DNA of 64,000 nt from Benincasa hispida (Eukaryota > Streptophyta > Magnoliopsida > Cucurbitales > Cucurbitaceae), in the NCBI RefSeq assembly GCF_009727055.1, contig NC_052353.1, positions 48,524,193-48,588,192 on the forward strand, written 5' to 3'. Each line of letters begins with the position of its first letter. Position 1 is the first letter of the stretch. Below, piece by piece: positions 11,095 through 22,628 of this stretch. Below the pieces are notes generated by a model, which was not told the origin of the DNA, ran no database searches, and saw nothing but the letters and a program-made list of their open reading frames with translations. A program made the position numbers and the translations under genes.

Positions 11095-13239
11095 ATGGAT
11101 TCTGAAGGTGCAAAGATGTGGCCGGTAGTTGCCGGCGACGAGTTGCTGGAAGCTGAAGGTCACATATGGAATCACATCTTCAACTTCATAAATTCAATGT
11201 CTCTCAAATGCGCCATTCAACTTGGGATTCCAGACGCCATCCATCGTCATGGCCCCAGCCCTATGGCCCTTTCTCTTCTTGTTTCATCCCTCAAACTTCA
11301 TCCTAATAAAACCCAATTCATATATCGCTTGATGCGTTTGTTGACTCATTCCGGCTTCTTTGCTCTAAAAAAAGAAGGATATATGCTTACCAATTTATCT
11401 CGTCTTCTTCTTAAAGACAACCCTTGTAGTGTAACTCCTTTCCTACTTACCATGCTCAAACCAACCCTCACGGAAACATGGCAGTTCCTTTCAGCCTGGT
11501 TCCAAACTAATGACCACACGCCATTTGAGGCGACTCACGGAATACCGTTTTGGGAGTACATGAAGAGTAAGCCAAGAGATCGGGAGGCTTTTAACACAAG
11601 CATGGCGAATGATGCGAGGTTGGTGGTGAGTGTGTTATTGGAGAAATATAAATGTGTTTTTGAGGGAATTGGGTCGTTGGTTGATGTTGGTGGTGGGACT
11701 GGAACTATGGCCAAAGTTATTGCAATGGCTTTTCCACAAATTGAATGCACTGTGCTTGATCTTCCTCATGTTGTGGTTAACTTGAAAGCAGATCAACCAA
11801 ATTTGACATACGTTGAAGGTGATATGTTTAAGGTGATACCTCCCGCTGATGCTCTTCTCTTGAAGGTAAAATTTAAGTTCTATTGTTATCTACAATCGTT
11901 TGAAGGATTGATATATTACTAACAAAGAAAAATACTTGAGTGCATTCTCGACTACACCTATCTTTTTATTATCCACTTAACCATACACAACCGTAAAAAA
12001 TATTTATTTTTTCATAAGAAAAAGATTTTATCATGTGAAAAATTATAATTTGAGAATTGAGTTTAATAGGGATAAAATGGGTGGAACCTAGATATATTCA
12101 TGTATTTTTCTTAATAAAAAGTACTTAGTTTGGTTGTCTCTATTGGGAATGCGACCAAAGTTCCACATTGGTTAGATAAGAGAAGGATCATGAGTATACA
12201 AGTGATAATGATTATCTCTATTGGTATGAGATCTTTTGGGGTGAAACCAAAAGCAAAGCTATGAACTTTATTCCCAAAGTGGACAATATTATACCATTGT
12301 AGAGTAAAAACTTTTGATGAAATGGTTGAATATGATTAGATGCATGTTGTTAAAAAGGGCAACACATAACTATTTGGTGTTAGCTTGGCTATAACTATTT
12401 TTTTTCTTTCTTTCTTTCCTTTTTTTAATCTAGAATAGCCACAACAAGAAAAGAAATTAAAATAATAATATTTAAAAAATTCGTCATTTGGAATCATGTC
12501 GTTGGGTTGAACTACCAAAAAACGATTAAACCTAAGATAACCGCCAAAGTATTAGAATTTTGAAGCCCAATTTTGAGTTAGCTTTTTATTTTTTTCACTT
12601 AAGTTGAAGTTGAAGCAAGTCCACGTATCCTCAAATAATACCCTGATTATTTTATATGTACAAATGCAACTCGATCTTGTACCTATTCTTTTTTTATCAA
12701 TGAAGTCCATGATTGTCGAGGTATAATTATATATTAAAAATGTGTAAATTTAGTTCAGATATCTTGATGCATCTACTAAATCCACTGCTTCGACTTTTCA
12801 AAAAAAAAAAATATATATATATATATATATACATGCAACTCTTATTATTATGATTGCATGCATCATTTTCTTCCATCTTGTCTAATTTTTTTTTATTTGT
12901 ATTGCTAAATAATAAGATATTTGTGGTGTGACAAAATAGTGGATGTTACATGGTTGGAGTGATGAAGAATGTGTGAAGATTCTGAAGAATTGCAAAACAG
13001 CCATAACGAGCAATGGTCACAAAGGAAAAGTGATTGTAATTGATATGGTGGTCGACAATAAAAGAGATGAGAACTCGATCAAAACTCAACTTTTCTTCGA
13101 CATGTTGATGATGATTCTTGCTGGTGGAAAAGAGAGAGAAGAAGAGGAGTGGGCTCAATTGATCAAAGAAGCTGGATTTGGTGGCTACAACATTATCCCA
13201 ATTATGGGCTTAAGGTCTATTATAGAGATTTACCCATAA
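11095..13239 (+). CDS. Plant O-methyltransferase (COMT/isoflavone-OMT type), two exons
   Basis: This is a SAM-dependent methyltransferase of the class that methylates hydroxyl groups of phenolics such as flavonoids, isoflavones, stilbenes or phenylpropanoids, normally as a cytosolic homodimer. Exon 1 is 11095-11865 and exon 2 is 12940-13239, giving 356 residues, the usual length. The N-terminal dimerisation part (HIWNHIFNFINSMSLKCAIQLGIPDAI) is followed by the SAM motif LVDVGGGTGT (residues 195-204) with VLDLPHV downstream. Exon 2 opens with WMLHGWSDEECVKIL; His261 is the expected catalytic base. It ends with QLFFDMLMMI, a GKERxxxEW segment and GLRSIIEIYP. The frame is unbroken and the intron lies at the position usual in this family (after LLLK). 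The first in-frame ATG is 11095. The residue after the catalytic His is Gly, where most relatives have Asp or Asn. The substrate cannot be deduced. Confidence 0.92.
11866..12939 (+). other. Intron of the O-methyltransferase gene
   Basis: The intron begins GTAAAATTTA directly after an AAG codon and ends ACAAAATAG before TGG, joining LLLK to WMLHGW in phase 0. It is 1074 bases long and AT-rich, with an A-run plus (TA)n tract at 12801-12832. No coding feature is seen inside; the short minus-strand frames have no recognisable content. Confidence 0.88.
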
Positions 13240-13290
13240 TAATCTCTTTTAATCAATGGCACATATATACAATGTCTCGGGGTGAATTTA

Positions 13291-13296
13291 AATAAA
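13291..13296 (+). terminator. Putative polyadenylation signal
   Basis: AATAAA lies 52 bases after the stop codon in a T- and A-rich 3' region, a suitable place for a plant near-upstream element. Confidence 0.5.
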
Positions 13297-14329
13297 CTAT
13301 TTCTATGAATGAAGTATTTGTGAACCTAGTTTGTATTATAATATGGGAATTTGTTATGAATATGTATTAGTTTGGGGGAAAAGAACCTGGGGAAAAGTTT
13401 ATAAGAAAAATACTTGTGTCCAACCACAGTTAATTACTGGGGAAGCTTTCTTTTTCTTTTTTTTTAAAATTGTATTTGATTTTGTTTTTTTACTATGTTA
13501 TTAGAGCAGATTACCCAATGCATTAAGATAATGCCAACACCAATATATTTTTACTGACATTTCATAGATGTTTCAAAACTTTCATCATAATAGAAATATG
13601 AGTTATTTAGAATAATCTTGAATGAGAGCATATAGGATTGAAGGAGAAATAAAAATAAATTATCTAAACGTTTAAAGCAATTAATTTGTTTTAATTGGGC
13701 CATACTATTTAGAATTAATTTATTAGTTACAATTACCTCGAAACAATTTATTATGTTTTTTTAGCAGGATGCAAATTGATTGATTAGAACTAGCAACTTA
13801 TACTTAATGTCATCCTATTCATAATTAGTTACATAAAATTTATTTTAAATATGAACCTAATTTAACCATAATTAACATGTACTCCTTCTAAGTTAGGAAT
13901 TTAACTCTTTACCGCTCATGTTTGTTGTACCAAAAAGGTAGGTGGAGCAATGTTGTAATTTTGATCTCTTAGTTGATGATATTTGGCTTAACCAATTTAT
14001 TTATGTTCAAGTATCACTTGAGATTTAAATACTTTGGTTAAACCTAATTTGTGTAAATATATTAATTATAGGAGATTTTCAAAAATAAAAAAAAATAAGA
14101 AAAAAATATTTACACGAATAAAAAAACTTTATAACCAAATTGGATTACCATTACAGCCCAAATAAAAGGACAAAAAAGCCCTTCAAACACCAAACACATG
14201 TGTGAAACTTAAGCCCAGAATTCACCCACTCGTAAAAAACTCATCGGAAACTCCTCCTCCTCCTCCATTTATAGTTTTGTTGTTAGTTCAAAAATATTAA
14301 TTAGAATGACAATGATTGATAATGGAAGG
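13297..14329. other. Intergenic DNA downstream of the methyltransferase gene
   Basis: AT-rich sequence in which I see no supported gene, element end or ordered repeat. Confidence 0.55.
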
Positions 14330-14850
14330 CCAAGTGATAGATCAAGTGATAGAATACTATCATCAACTATTACAAGTAGATACTAATAGTTGTCTATCAC
14401 TGTCTATCTGTGATAGACAATGAAAGTTTTCTATCACTATCTATCAGTGATAACATGTAATAGACTACTATTAGTAGTTTATCAAGAGATAATGTATTTG
14501 TTCATAATTTTGTTGCCATCAACTATACATTAGACATTGTTATTAAATATGAAAATTTTGTTGCTTTTAGATAGTTGTGATAGATATTGTCATCACTATC
14601 AATAAAAATACACACTGGTGATAGACTATGATAGACTACTATCACTTGCCTATCAATAAATAATCATTTTATTATTGCTAGTTGTTGGTAGTTTTTTTTT
14701 TAATCTTTTTCTTTTGGATAATTTATGATACATGCACTAGACATCGTTAATTCTTTTGCTTTTAGATAGTTGTGATAAACATTATTATTAGAGTCTATCA
14801 CAGATAGAAGCTGATAGAAGTCTATCAACGTCGATCAGTGATAGAAATGT
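14330..14850. repeat. Second TGATAGA/TCTATCA array
   Basis: The same palindrome-forming words as at 1-310 recur here, for example CTATCACTGTCTATCTGTGA and GATAGAAGCTGATAGAAG, interspersed with about 100-base stretches carrying GACATTGTTATTA and TTTTAGATAGTTGTGATA that are themselves repeated two or three times. The array is therefore a diverged higher-order repeat rather than a simple tandem. Confidence 0.8.
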
Positions 14851-14919
14851 TAGCATAACTACTTTATATCTATGTTGAATAGATAAACCATATGATCATA
14901 TATGCCAAAATTTCAAGAA

Positions 14920-15307
14920 TGTATACATACTGGATTCCATTGACGAAATGATGATGGCTCTAAAGTGGCTATTGTCTTCCTTCAACCAAAACTCAGAATG
15001 CCCTTAATGGGATCTCCCTCTAGATGGGATTCAAGAAAGATTGAGTGCTTATTGTTTTAGTATATAAGGGACTATAGCCCTAAGATCTTTTTATAACTAG
15101 TTCAATTAGGATTCCCAATAAACCCTAATTAACTAGGAATTAGATTCTACCCATTACGTTTATAATCAAATAGGAATCTAGGGCCTTAATTAATTAGATC
15201 ACATAATATGACCCAATATAATAAAATAACCTAATGTGATAAATTACTAATCCACATACATAGGTCATACTTTAATTAAACATATTATTATTTAAATATG
15301 TCTAACA
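14920..15307 (-). mobile_element. 3' LTR of a minus-strand Copia element
   Basis: On the minus strand the LTR starts TGTTAGA at 15307, directly after the polypurine tract (CCAAATGGGAGAT, plus-strand 15308-15320). The far end is estimated at a TG near 14920 and is uncertain. The RNase H region of the same element follows on its 5' side. Confidence 0.6.
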
Positions 15308-15781
15308 ATCTCCCATTTGGGCTATGTCTGTGTACTTGATATAATTAAATCACTTAAACTTTAAGCGCGCATAAACGATTTATTTCAATAATAGAATTCC
15401 CCTTTAGTTTAATCTAATCCATCTCCTGTATTAGCACGAAATCAAGGCAGTTTTCGTCACTACCCTTGTAACTAAACCTTCCTTGATCACCAATTTCAAT
15501 ACATTCAATGACATAGATCATGTATTGGTGGATAGCATGGAAACTACTTACAAAATGATCTAGATCATGCCTATTTCTAACTGGTCAAAATTCCTTGGTA
15601 AGATCATTATTAAAAACTTTATGCTAAACTGCATTTTCTAAACTACATGCATGATAAACAACTTTAGATAATAAAACATAAACTATCAACTTTATTCTAT
15701 ATAGAAAATAAACAATATAAGGTCAAAGAACATCCTCAATAACAAACTCACACTAAACCATGGAATAAGAAAAGTAACTAA

Positions 15782-16378
15782 CACCATTGTGAGCAACATG
15801 CCCATGAAAAACTTTAGGTGATAGACCTTTAGTTAATGGATCTGCCACCATAGAGTTTGTTCCTATTTATTCTATCGAAATTTGACCATTTTGAACTCTT
15901 TCTTTAACAACTAGAAACTTCACGTGTACATGCTTTGACTTCGTATTGCTTTTGTTGTTGTTAGAATACATAACTGCCGACTTATTGTTACAAAATAATT
16001 TGAGTAATCTTTCTATGCCAACCACTATTCGTAGTCTAGTGACAAAATTTCACAACCATATTCCATGATTGGATGCCTCATAATATGCTATAAACTCTGC
16101 AGCCATAGTAGAAGATGCCATAAGTATTTGTTCAATACTTTTCCAAGATACAACTCCTCTAGCCAACATGAAGATATAGCCTGATGTGGATCGTAAAGTG
16201 TCTTGGTATCCAGCATAATCAGAATTAGAATACCCAATGATCTCAAAACTTCTGAACTTTGATAAGTAAACATATAATCTTTTATTTTCTGTAAATACCT
16301 CATAACCTGTTTGGTTGCTTTCCAATGATCCATTCTCAGGTTGCTCAAGTATCTGCTTAACACTTCAACTATGAACGC
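15782..16378 (-). pseudogene. Copia polyprotein C-terminus (RNase H), decayed
   Basis: Minus-strand translation gives RT-connection and RNase H text typical of Ty1/Copia: DHWKATKQVMRYLQ, then SNSDYAGYQDTLRSTSGYIF, then VSWKSIEQILMASSTMAAEF, and further on KSKHVHVKFLVVKERVQ and MVADPLTKGL. Frameshifts and a stop within the last part show it is not functional. The 5' continuation lies at 18191-18851, beyond the solo LTR inserted at 16384-18185. Confidence 0.85.
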
Positions 16379-16383
16379 AATAC

Positions 16384-18185
16384 CTATTGGGTTGTATGTC
16401 TTAAAACACGTAGTTTTGTAAACAGTAAACATATATGAAGTTTATTCAGACAACTGTTGTTGATTGTTTAATAACTCTAAATCCAATAAACTACGAACCC
16501 TTGGCTATTGTCATGAATACTTGGACTTTATGTGGAGACATAAACTTGATCAAGTTCGAGTAAAATAGCCTAAACCATCTATAATACTTGGATTAGTTTG
16601 GGTACCTATTCTTGGAGATACTATTGAATATGGCCCGCTTTATGATTGTTAAAAATATTATAAAGTTTCATAAACAATGTGATCAGTTCGTTCATGTAGA
16701 GACATGTGAGCAGGGGTGTTCTACATGATGAAATTGTGTAAAATAGATTACAAAATAATCACTCTTACGTATTAACACCGTTTACTGTTAACACTGGTTA
16801 ATTTCACTCCTTGATGACCTAAGTAACTTGATCTTGATCCTATGTTGTCGATGAACTCCTTTTTATTCGTGAATGTCCGTTGATCTACATAGATGAGGGT
16901 AAGCCCAACATCACTGCTCAATATGCCTCCCATTTCAGGGATAAGACTGGGTAGATGGTTGGAGACGTAGAATTTGTAAAATGGAATTCACTCCTACCCA
17001 TTTTAGGGATTGTAGAAAGGTTGTTTCCTTAAGGGTTGATCCTGAGTCTTGAACAAGGGGCTTTATCCTCTCGTTAACCTGAGAGGGAATGGATTTAGTG
17101 ATTAAGATCCTAAATCAATTTTTCATTAGATGGAATGTGATACTTCAGGAGAAAAGATGTAACTCAGGATTATTTCGATATTTTACCTAGATGAGGTTAC
17201 GAACAATCTGTGAAGGATCAACTTATTGATGACAGTTATATCAAATGGACACATAATATATCTATAGTGAATAGAGTGCAACTACAAGCTATAGTGGACA
17301 ATCCTGTTAGTTAACGAATGTTGATTAACTAGGTTAAAGAGTTTGACCGGTTAGTCTCGGATCGTTGGAGCCCATTATCTGTAGGTTCATCGGGTCTCTT
17401 GCTAGGTCACCGTGGACAAAATTGAAAAACTAGGTAAAGTGAGAATTTGAAATGTTCAAATTCGGTCTTAAGAAAAATTTGTATTTTATATGAGATATAA
17501 TTTACAATTATATAATTAATTGATTAATTAATTGTGTTTGAGAATATTCTTGTTTATTAGCATGTAAGTGTTTTTTAAACTTGATTAATGTGATTAATCA
17601 AAGCTAAGTCTCATAAACAATTTAATATGTGATATTAAATTTATTTTTTTAAATATTATCTAAATTATGAAAAAAAAAACTTGATTTTTTAAAATTATTT
17701 TTAGCTAGTGGAAAGATAAAATCTAATTGTTGTATTTTCCCACTTAGTGGACTTTGAAGTGGTACTTCCCATGCTTGATACCCAGAGATTATATTCTAGT
17801 AGAGTTTGAGGTGGAAGACATGCAATATGAGATTTGCATGTGTTTTCTCTATAAATGGCTTTTTTTTTTTCAAATTTCAAAGACTAATGCTTCCATAAAT
17901 TTTGCCCTAAACTCTTCCACCTAAACTCTCTTTTACTCTCCTTTTTTCTATTGTGAAATTCCCTTATTTTCACTAACAAAACAGTCCCACAATCATGTTC
18001 TTAAATTGAAGAATATCGAGAATTTACCATTGGTGGTGTCGTTCGTGCACGAGAGAGAAAGTTTGCGGTGGAGCCTTCAAATGTTGTATTTTCTATCCCT
18101 TTTGCATGCTTATTCCTGTTTTATTGCAATTAGAACGTTGTCGATTTCATCTCTTCCGCTGTGCATGTGTTCTTTATTATCCATC
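16384..18185 (+). mobile_element. Solo Copia LTR inserted in the minus-strand Copia pol
   Basis: The insert begins near TATTGGGTTGTATGTC, equivalent to TGTTGG, and has the landmarks of the long Copia LTRs in this window: a GGTACC-TATTCTTGGAGATACTA block, GAGACATGTGAGCAGGGG, and AGGGAATGG with TAAACCTGAGAGG-like text. Near-identical five-base flanks AATAC (16379-16383) and AATAT (18186-18190) support a target duplication, and pol text stops and resumes at these points. The 1.8-kb length fits the long LTR group. Confidence 0.75.
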
Positions 18186-18190
18186 AATAT

Positions 18191-18851
18191 CTAGATGCGT
18201 ACATACTTGGGCATACATTAGGCTTCCAACAACCGATGCATATGGAACCTTCTGCATCTCCTTAGATTCGAGTACACTCTTGGGGCATTGACCTAAATGA
18301 AATTTATCAACTTTAGCGGCTAGGGTATCTCCTGCTGCATAATCTTTCGTGTGAAATCTACTCAAAATCTTTTCAATGTAGTTCTTTTGTGAAAATCACA
18401 ATACACCTTGAGAACAATCTTGCAGTATTTCAATTCATACTACAAAAGAAGCATCACCAAGATCTTTCATCTCAAAATTCTTTTTAAGAAACCTCTCAGT
18501 GTCATGCAATAAACCTACATCAATACTTGCTATGAGTATGTCATTGACATATAACACCAGAAAGATAGATTTACTCCCACTGAACTTGTGATATACACAA
18601 CCTTTCACTATATTCACCTTAAAACTAAAAGAGGTAATTACTTTATGGAATTTGTAATACTATTGACGAGAGGCTTCCTTGAGAGCATAAATAGATTTCT
18701 TCAATTTACACAACATAGCTTTGAATTACCAGACACAATTTTTTTTCTTATTGCACCATATAAATCGTCTCATCAACGTTCCCATTGAGAAATGTAGTTT
18801 TTACATCCATTTGGTGTATCTCTAAATCAAAGTAAGCTACCAGTGCCATGA
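18191..18851 (-). pseudogene. Copia reverse transcriptase fragment, decayed
   Basis: Minus-strand frames contain MALVAYFDLEIHQMDVKTTF, FLNGNVDETIYMVQ, LVLYVNDILIA (YVDD changed to YVND), RFLKKNFEMKDLGDASFV, and MQKVPYASVVGSLMYAQVCT, in the order expected for Ty1/Copia RT. Frames are broken by shifts and stops. Text for the N-terminal part of pol, integrase and gag is absent: the sequence ends at the junction hidden by the solo LTR at 18857. Confidence 0.85.
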
Positions 18852-18856
18852 CTTCT

Positions 18857-20783
18857 TGATGCGTGGAAAATGGAGCGTAAATATGCATGCATCTTATGAT
18901 ATGTGTTGATCTCCATGCGTCGATGGTCATGCGTAGGACTAAGAAATATGCAAGATAAGTTTAAGAATATATGCGATGACCATGCGTTCCTGCCACAGTT
19001 TTCTTGCTCTCTCGCCAAGTATAACGGGAATGCAAGTTTCTCAGGATGATCTAAGGTCGAACTCAGGGACTTGTAACTAAATGTTGCAAAGTAATGTGTT
19101 TGCGGCGATGAATAAAAGAATAATGAAGTTAAAGGACTATGCGCTACTCCTACTCCTAACTAAAAAGTTTGAGCAATGGAAGTGTGACTATGAGAATTGG
19201 TAGAGATACGACAACAGTTAACGCGTAATAAGATGCATGGAAAAATAGAAAAAATGGTGGAGGGGATAACTTCACCACATCATTAAGCTTGATCACAAGG
19301 GTAATCCCAGCCAGCACAAGTTATGCGATCATGCTATACACATATACGCATGCGATGCAATGCGAAATAGTCGAGAGAACTTATTTCTAAGTTTCTATTC
19401 TTGCTTATGTGCACATAAGACAAGATGACCGCATACCACCATTTCCTATTTCTACAGCGCATGTAATGTGTGAGATAGAACTTATTCCTAAGTTTCTACT
19501 CTTACTTATGTGATCTAATATGACTCTCCCAAGCCTAGATTCTAGACTACTCTCCCAAGTATGTCCAAATGATGAATGATGCACTCATAAGACAAGATGA
19601 TCACATAAAGCATTGCTGTGTTGAACATAAGATTATTCCTATCTCTAGGAACACTACTTACTTTGCTTAGTGCGTTCCACTACTTACCCTCTCGGGCAGT
19701 TAGTCGCCGCTGATAAGTTCATAGCCAAGCATTTCTATAGCCTCACACTAAACAAAGAGGATTTACTCACTACACTCACGCAACGCACACCTCTCGGTAG
19801 TTTGCTACATGTTTTGTATGTCTATGTCACATGATTAAGTATGCGATACTCTTGCAATCTTACTTAGTTCGTTGCAATGAAAGTAAGGGATGATAAAGAA
19901 AAAGTTAACGAAGATGGAGCCAAGGAAAATAAAGAGATGCATTGATTACAAAATGTATTAATGTCTTAAGCCAAAATGTAATACAATATAGAGATAAGAA
20001 GAGAGATGGAGGGCTAGATGTAGACAATCTCTTGCTTCCATCAGATGCGTGTCAAGGATGCCGGTGGTGCCATGGATGGGCTGTGGAGTAGTCTCTTTCG
20101 AGATCTATCTCCGACAAGGCTCCTGTCATAACTCGGAATGGGTGAAGGAATGAAGAACTCTCAAATAATATCTTCTCATGGTCTCATCTGTGATCACAAG
20201 GATTTGCCTTCAAGTAGAAGCTCGGATACCTTGAATTTGGCCTCTAAGGTTCTATTTATAAAGCTCAATCACCGACAACATTGATGGTCCCACTCTGAGT
20301 CTCTGACACTAATGATGCAATGGTCCTGTTCTGAATCTCTGCCACTAACGACGCGGTAGGTGGAATGCAAACATCATCTTTTTTATATTCCCAAGGTATG
20401 CGTTCATGCTTGGTTTCCGAAGTACCAACGCATTCCACCAACCTTACGATCACCCTTCTATCATGGTTATTACTCTGTAGTCGCAACCTCCATGCGATGA
20501 ATGCATGTGATTAATAGCTGCAACATCCATGCGATGAACGTATGCTATCACCCTTGTGATGGTCTGGGATTCACCGCATGCGATTGATTGCTGCGATAGC
20601 TACAAAAATAGACATTTTGACGCAGAATAATGCAGAATGTTGGGTTAGCAGAGATTTCTCATGCTGATCGACGCAAGATCACTTTTCACATGAATTCTTA
20701 GTATAATCACTGCCTATTCTACTTGTTAGCCCTCATAATTCTAAATAAAAAGCTACAATAGCTTTTATTTCTATCAGCTATCA
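18857..20783 (-). mobile_element. Solo LTR W (related to the Z LTR), minus orientation
   Basis: A perfect five-base duplication CTTCT flanks the insert (18852-18856 and 20784-20788), and the ends are TG...CA. The reverse complement matches the Z LTRs over long blocks, for example the TTTATTTAGAATTATGAGGG start region, the TATAAATA promoter (20253-20260 on the minus strand), CTTCCATC-ATCTG, and TCCCTGAGTTCGACC near the end. No internal region is present. Minus-strand text starts TGATAGCT and pairs with AGCTAT 13 bases later. Confidence 0.85.
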
Positions 20784-20788
20784 CTTCT

Positions 20789-20970
20789 TGACCAAATTTC
20801 TTGTCAACAGTGGGTACAGTCGAGGAGGTGTTGATAAAACTCTCTTTGTTAAAAAATCTCAAAGGAACTTTGTGATTGTCTAGATTTATGTTGATGACAT
20901 TGTCTTATGTGGGATGTCATAGAAGATGGTTAAGCTCTTTGTGAAACAAATTTAGCAAGAATTTGAGATA
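20789..20970 (+). pseudogene. Sirevirus-like Copia reverse transcriptase, first fragment
   Basis: Plus-strand text reads LTKFLVNSGYSRGGVDKTLF, then IYVDDIVLCGM (YVDD box intact) and VKQIxQEFEISI, with stop codons between. This is the C-terminal half of a Copia RT. It is interrupted by element V and continues at 27575. The part upstream of LTKF is missing; the break coincides with the end of the minus-strand Copia fragment. Confidence 0.85.
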
Positions 20971-20975
20971 AGCAT

Positions 20976-22628
20976 TGATGCGTTATTTTATGATGTGAAA
21001 TTATGGAGGAAATGCGGTGATGGAATTGCGTTGAGCAATCAAGTTTTCTCACTGGAATCCAAGTGTAAACCCCACTAACTTCCTGGTAAGTCCAGAGTCG
21101 AACTCAGGGACTTGGGAAAACAGGTTGCGGTGGTATTTTTTAGAAAACTTTGCAGTAACCGGTAACTCAAATAGTTGTTTGGTTGTGTTGATTGCGGTAA
21201 TGAAAAATAAAAAAAATGCGGTGGATTTGAGAAAAGTTTGATTGTGTGATAGATGCACTGAGTATGCGGATGAACGGGTTAAGAAGGTCTTTAGCTAGCG
21301 TTACTTAGGAATGCATCAGACTATGCGATCATGCTACACTCATGTACATCAAGTCATTTTCCAATGCAAAAGCGGTGCTCCTAAGTTTAGGACGGATATG
21401 TTGAATGTAAAAGTGTCCATATAGCTTATTCCTAAGTCTCTACTCTTTTTCTATGCGATGATGCAAGATGCACAAAGGCAAGGTGACCGCACACAATCAT
21501 ACCCTATCGCTAGGATGCATGCGATGCATTAATAGAAACAGGGCTTATTCCTAAGCTCCTATCTCTTGATTATGCGTTCTAATCTGACTCTTCTGAGCCT
21601 AGATTCTAACCTGATTTTTCCAAGCCTAGATCCTGTCCTTAAACTACCCTCCCGAGTATCTCTAATGGATGAATGAAGCATACATAATACAAGATAGTCG
21701 CATAGAATGAAGATCCCCATTTGTACTAGCTAAATGCTTTTCAACCCATTCAACAGATTTAGCTACTCATGCATGATAAACAGAGAGTGAACAGATATAG
21801 AGAAGTAAATTCCATTTCTATAAAAGAGTTTGAATACAAAATAACAATGGAAGATAAAGGTAGAGAGCCTGGTAGCAATCCCTACTGGCAACTCTATTCG
21901 GTTCAAAAGATATTCTTGCTTCTGAAGGAGTTGGCCCTCTCTCTGGTCTTGAAGCTTCCGAAACTCTCCTAAGCTTACCCGAACGATCTATCGGCAAAAC
22001 TTCCTCCTCTCACTTCCGCTTTAAAATAAAAGAAAATCTAAGAATAAGGCTAAACTATATAAGGAAAAATTCTCTAACTCTCCGAACTCCTGTTCTGAAG
22101 GTTTCCTTTAGTATATATAAAACTTTTGGGGTGAAAGGCCGCTTCTTTCTTATGATTGGACAGATGGGATGACTTTAATTCTCTGACTGATGTGCCAAAT
22201 ATTTGTCACCGAAAAGTTGAGTGTACTTGTTATCGTTTGCAGCTGTCAACTTAATTTAGATTCGACTATCATCATCTTCCTGTCCCATCGTGATTAATTA
22301 TGCCTTTCACCCAGATGCGCCCACCAAGTTGCGTAGACTCTATGTGGTAATCTTTATTGAGCAGATGTTTGCGAACACAAATAACTGCAAAGCCTTGCGG
22401 TAATGCTGCGTTCATCCATTGATTTCTTGTGATTGCTCTTTCCACCTTGCGTCAAAGCATATTCTACATAAAAATACAAAAATCCATTGTTTCTATGCAA
22501 TGAACGCATGCGACTGCAATATTATGAATTTAATGCTTTTTGGACGCAATCTAACATATTTTATCAGTGCAAGCCAACATTGTTTAAGAACTTAGCATTG
22601 TAATAACGTGCATTTCTGTGCGTTATCA
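20976..22628 (-). mobile_element. 3' LTR of element V
   Basis: Read on the minus strand it starts TGATAACGCACAG after the purine-rich CTTAAATTTTGGGGTG and ends near CACATCATAAAATAACGCATCA. It matches the right copy at 26132-27569 but holds about 220 extra bases at roughly 21070-21290. That segment includes the AGTTCGACTCTGG block conserved in the other LTR families. Confidence 0.85.

Noticed and set aside
12946..13158. Minus-strand open frame over exon 2
   Set aside because: It is a shadow of the methyltransferase coding sequence.
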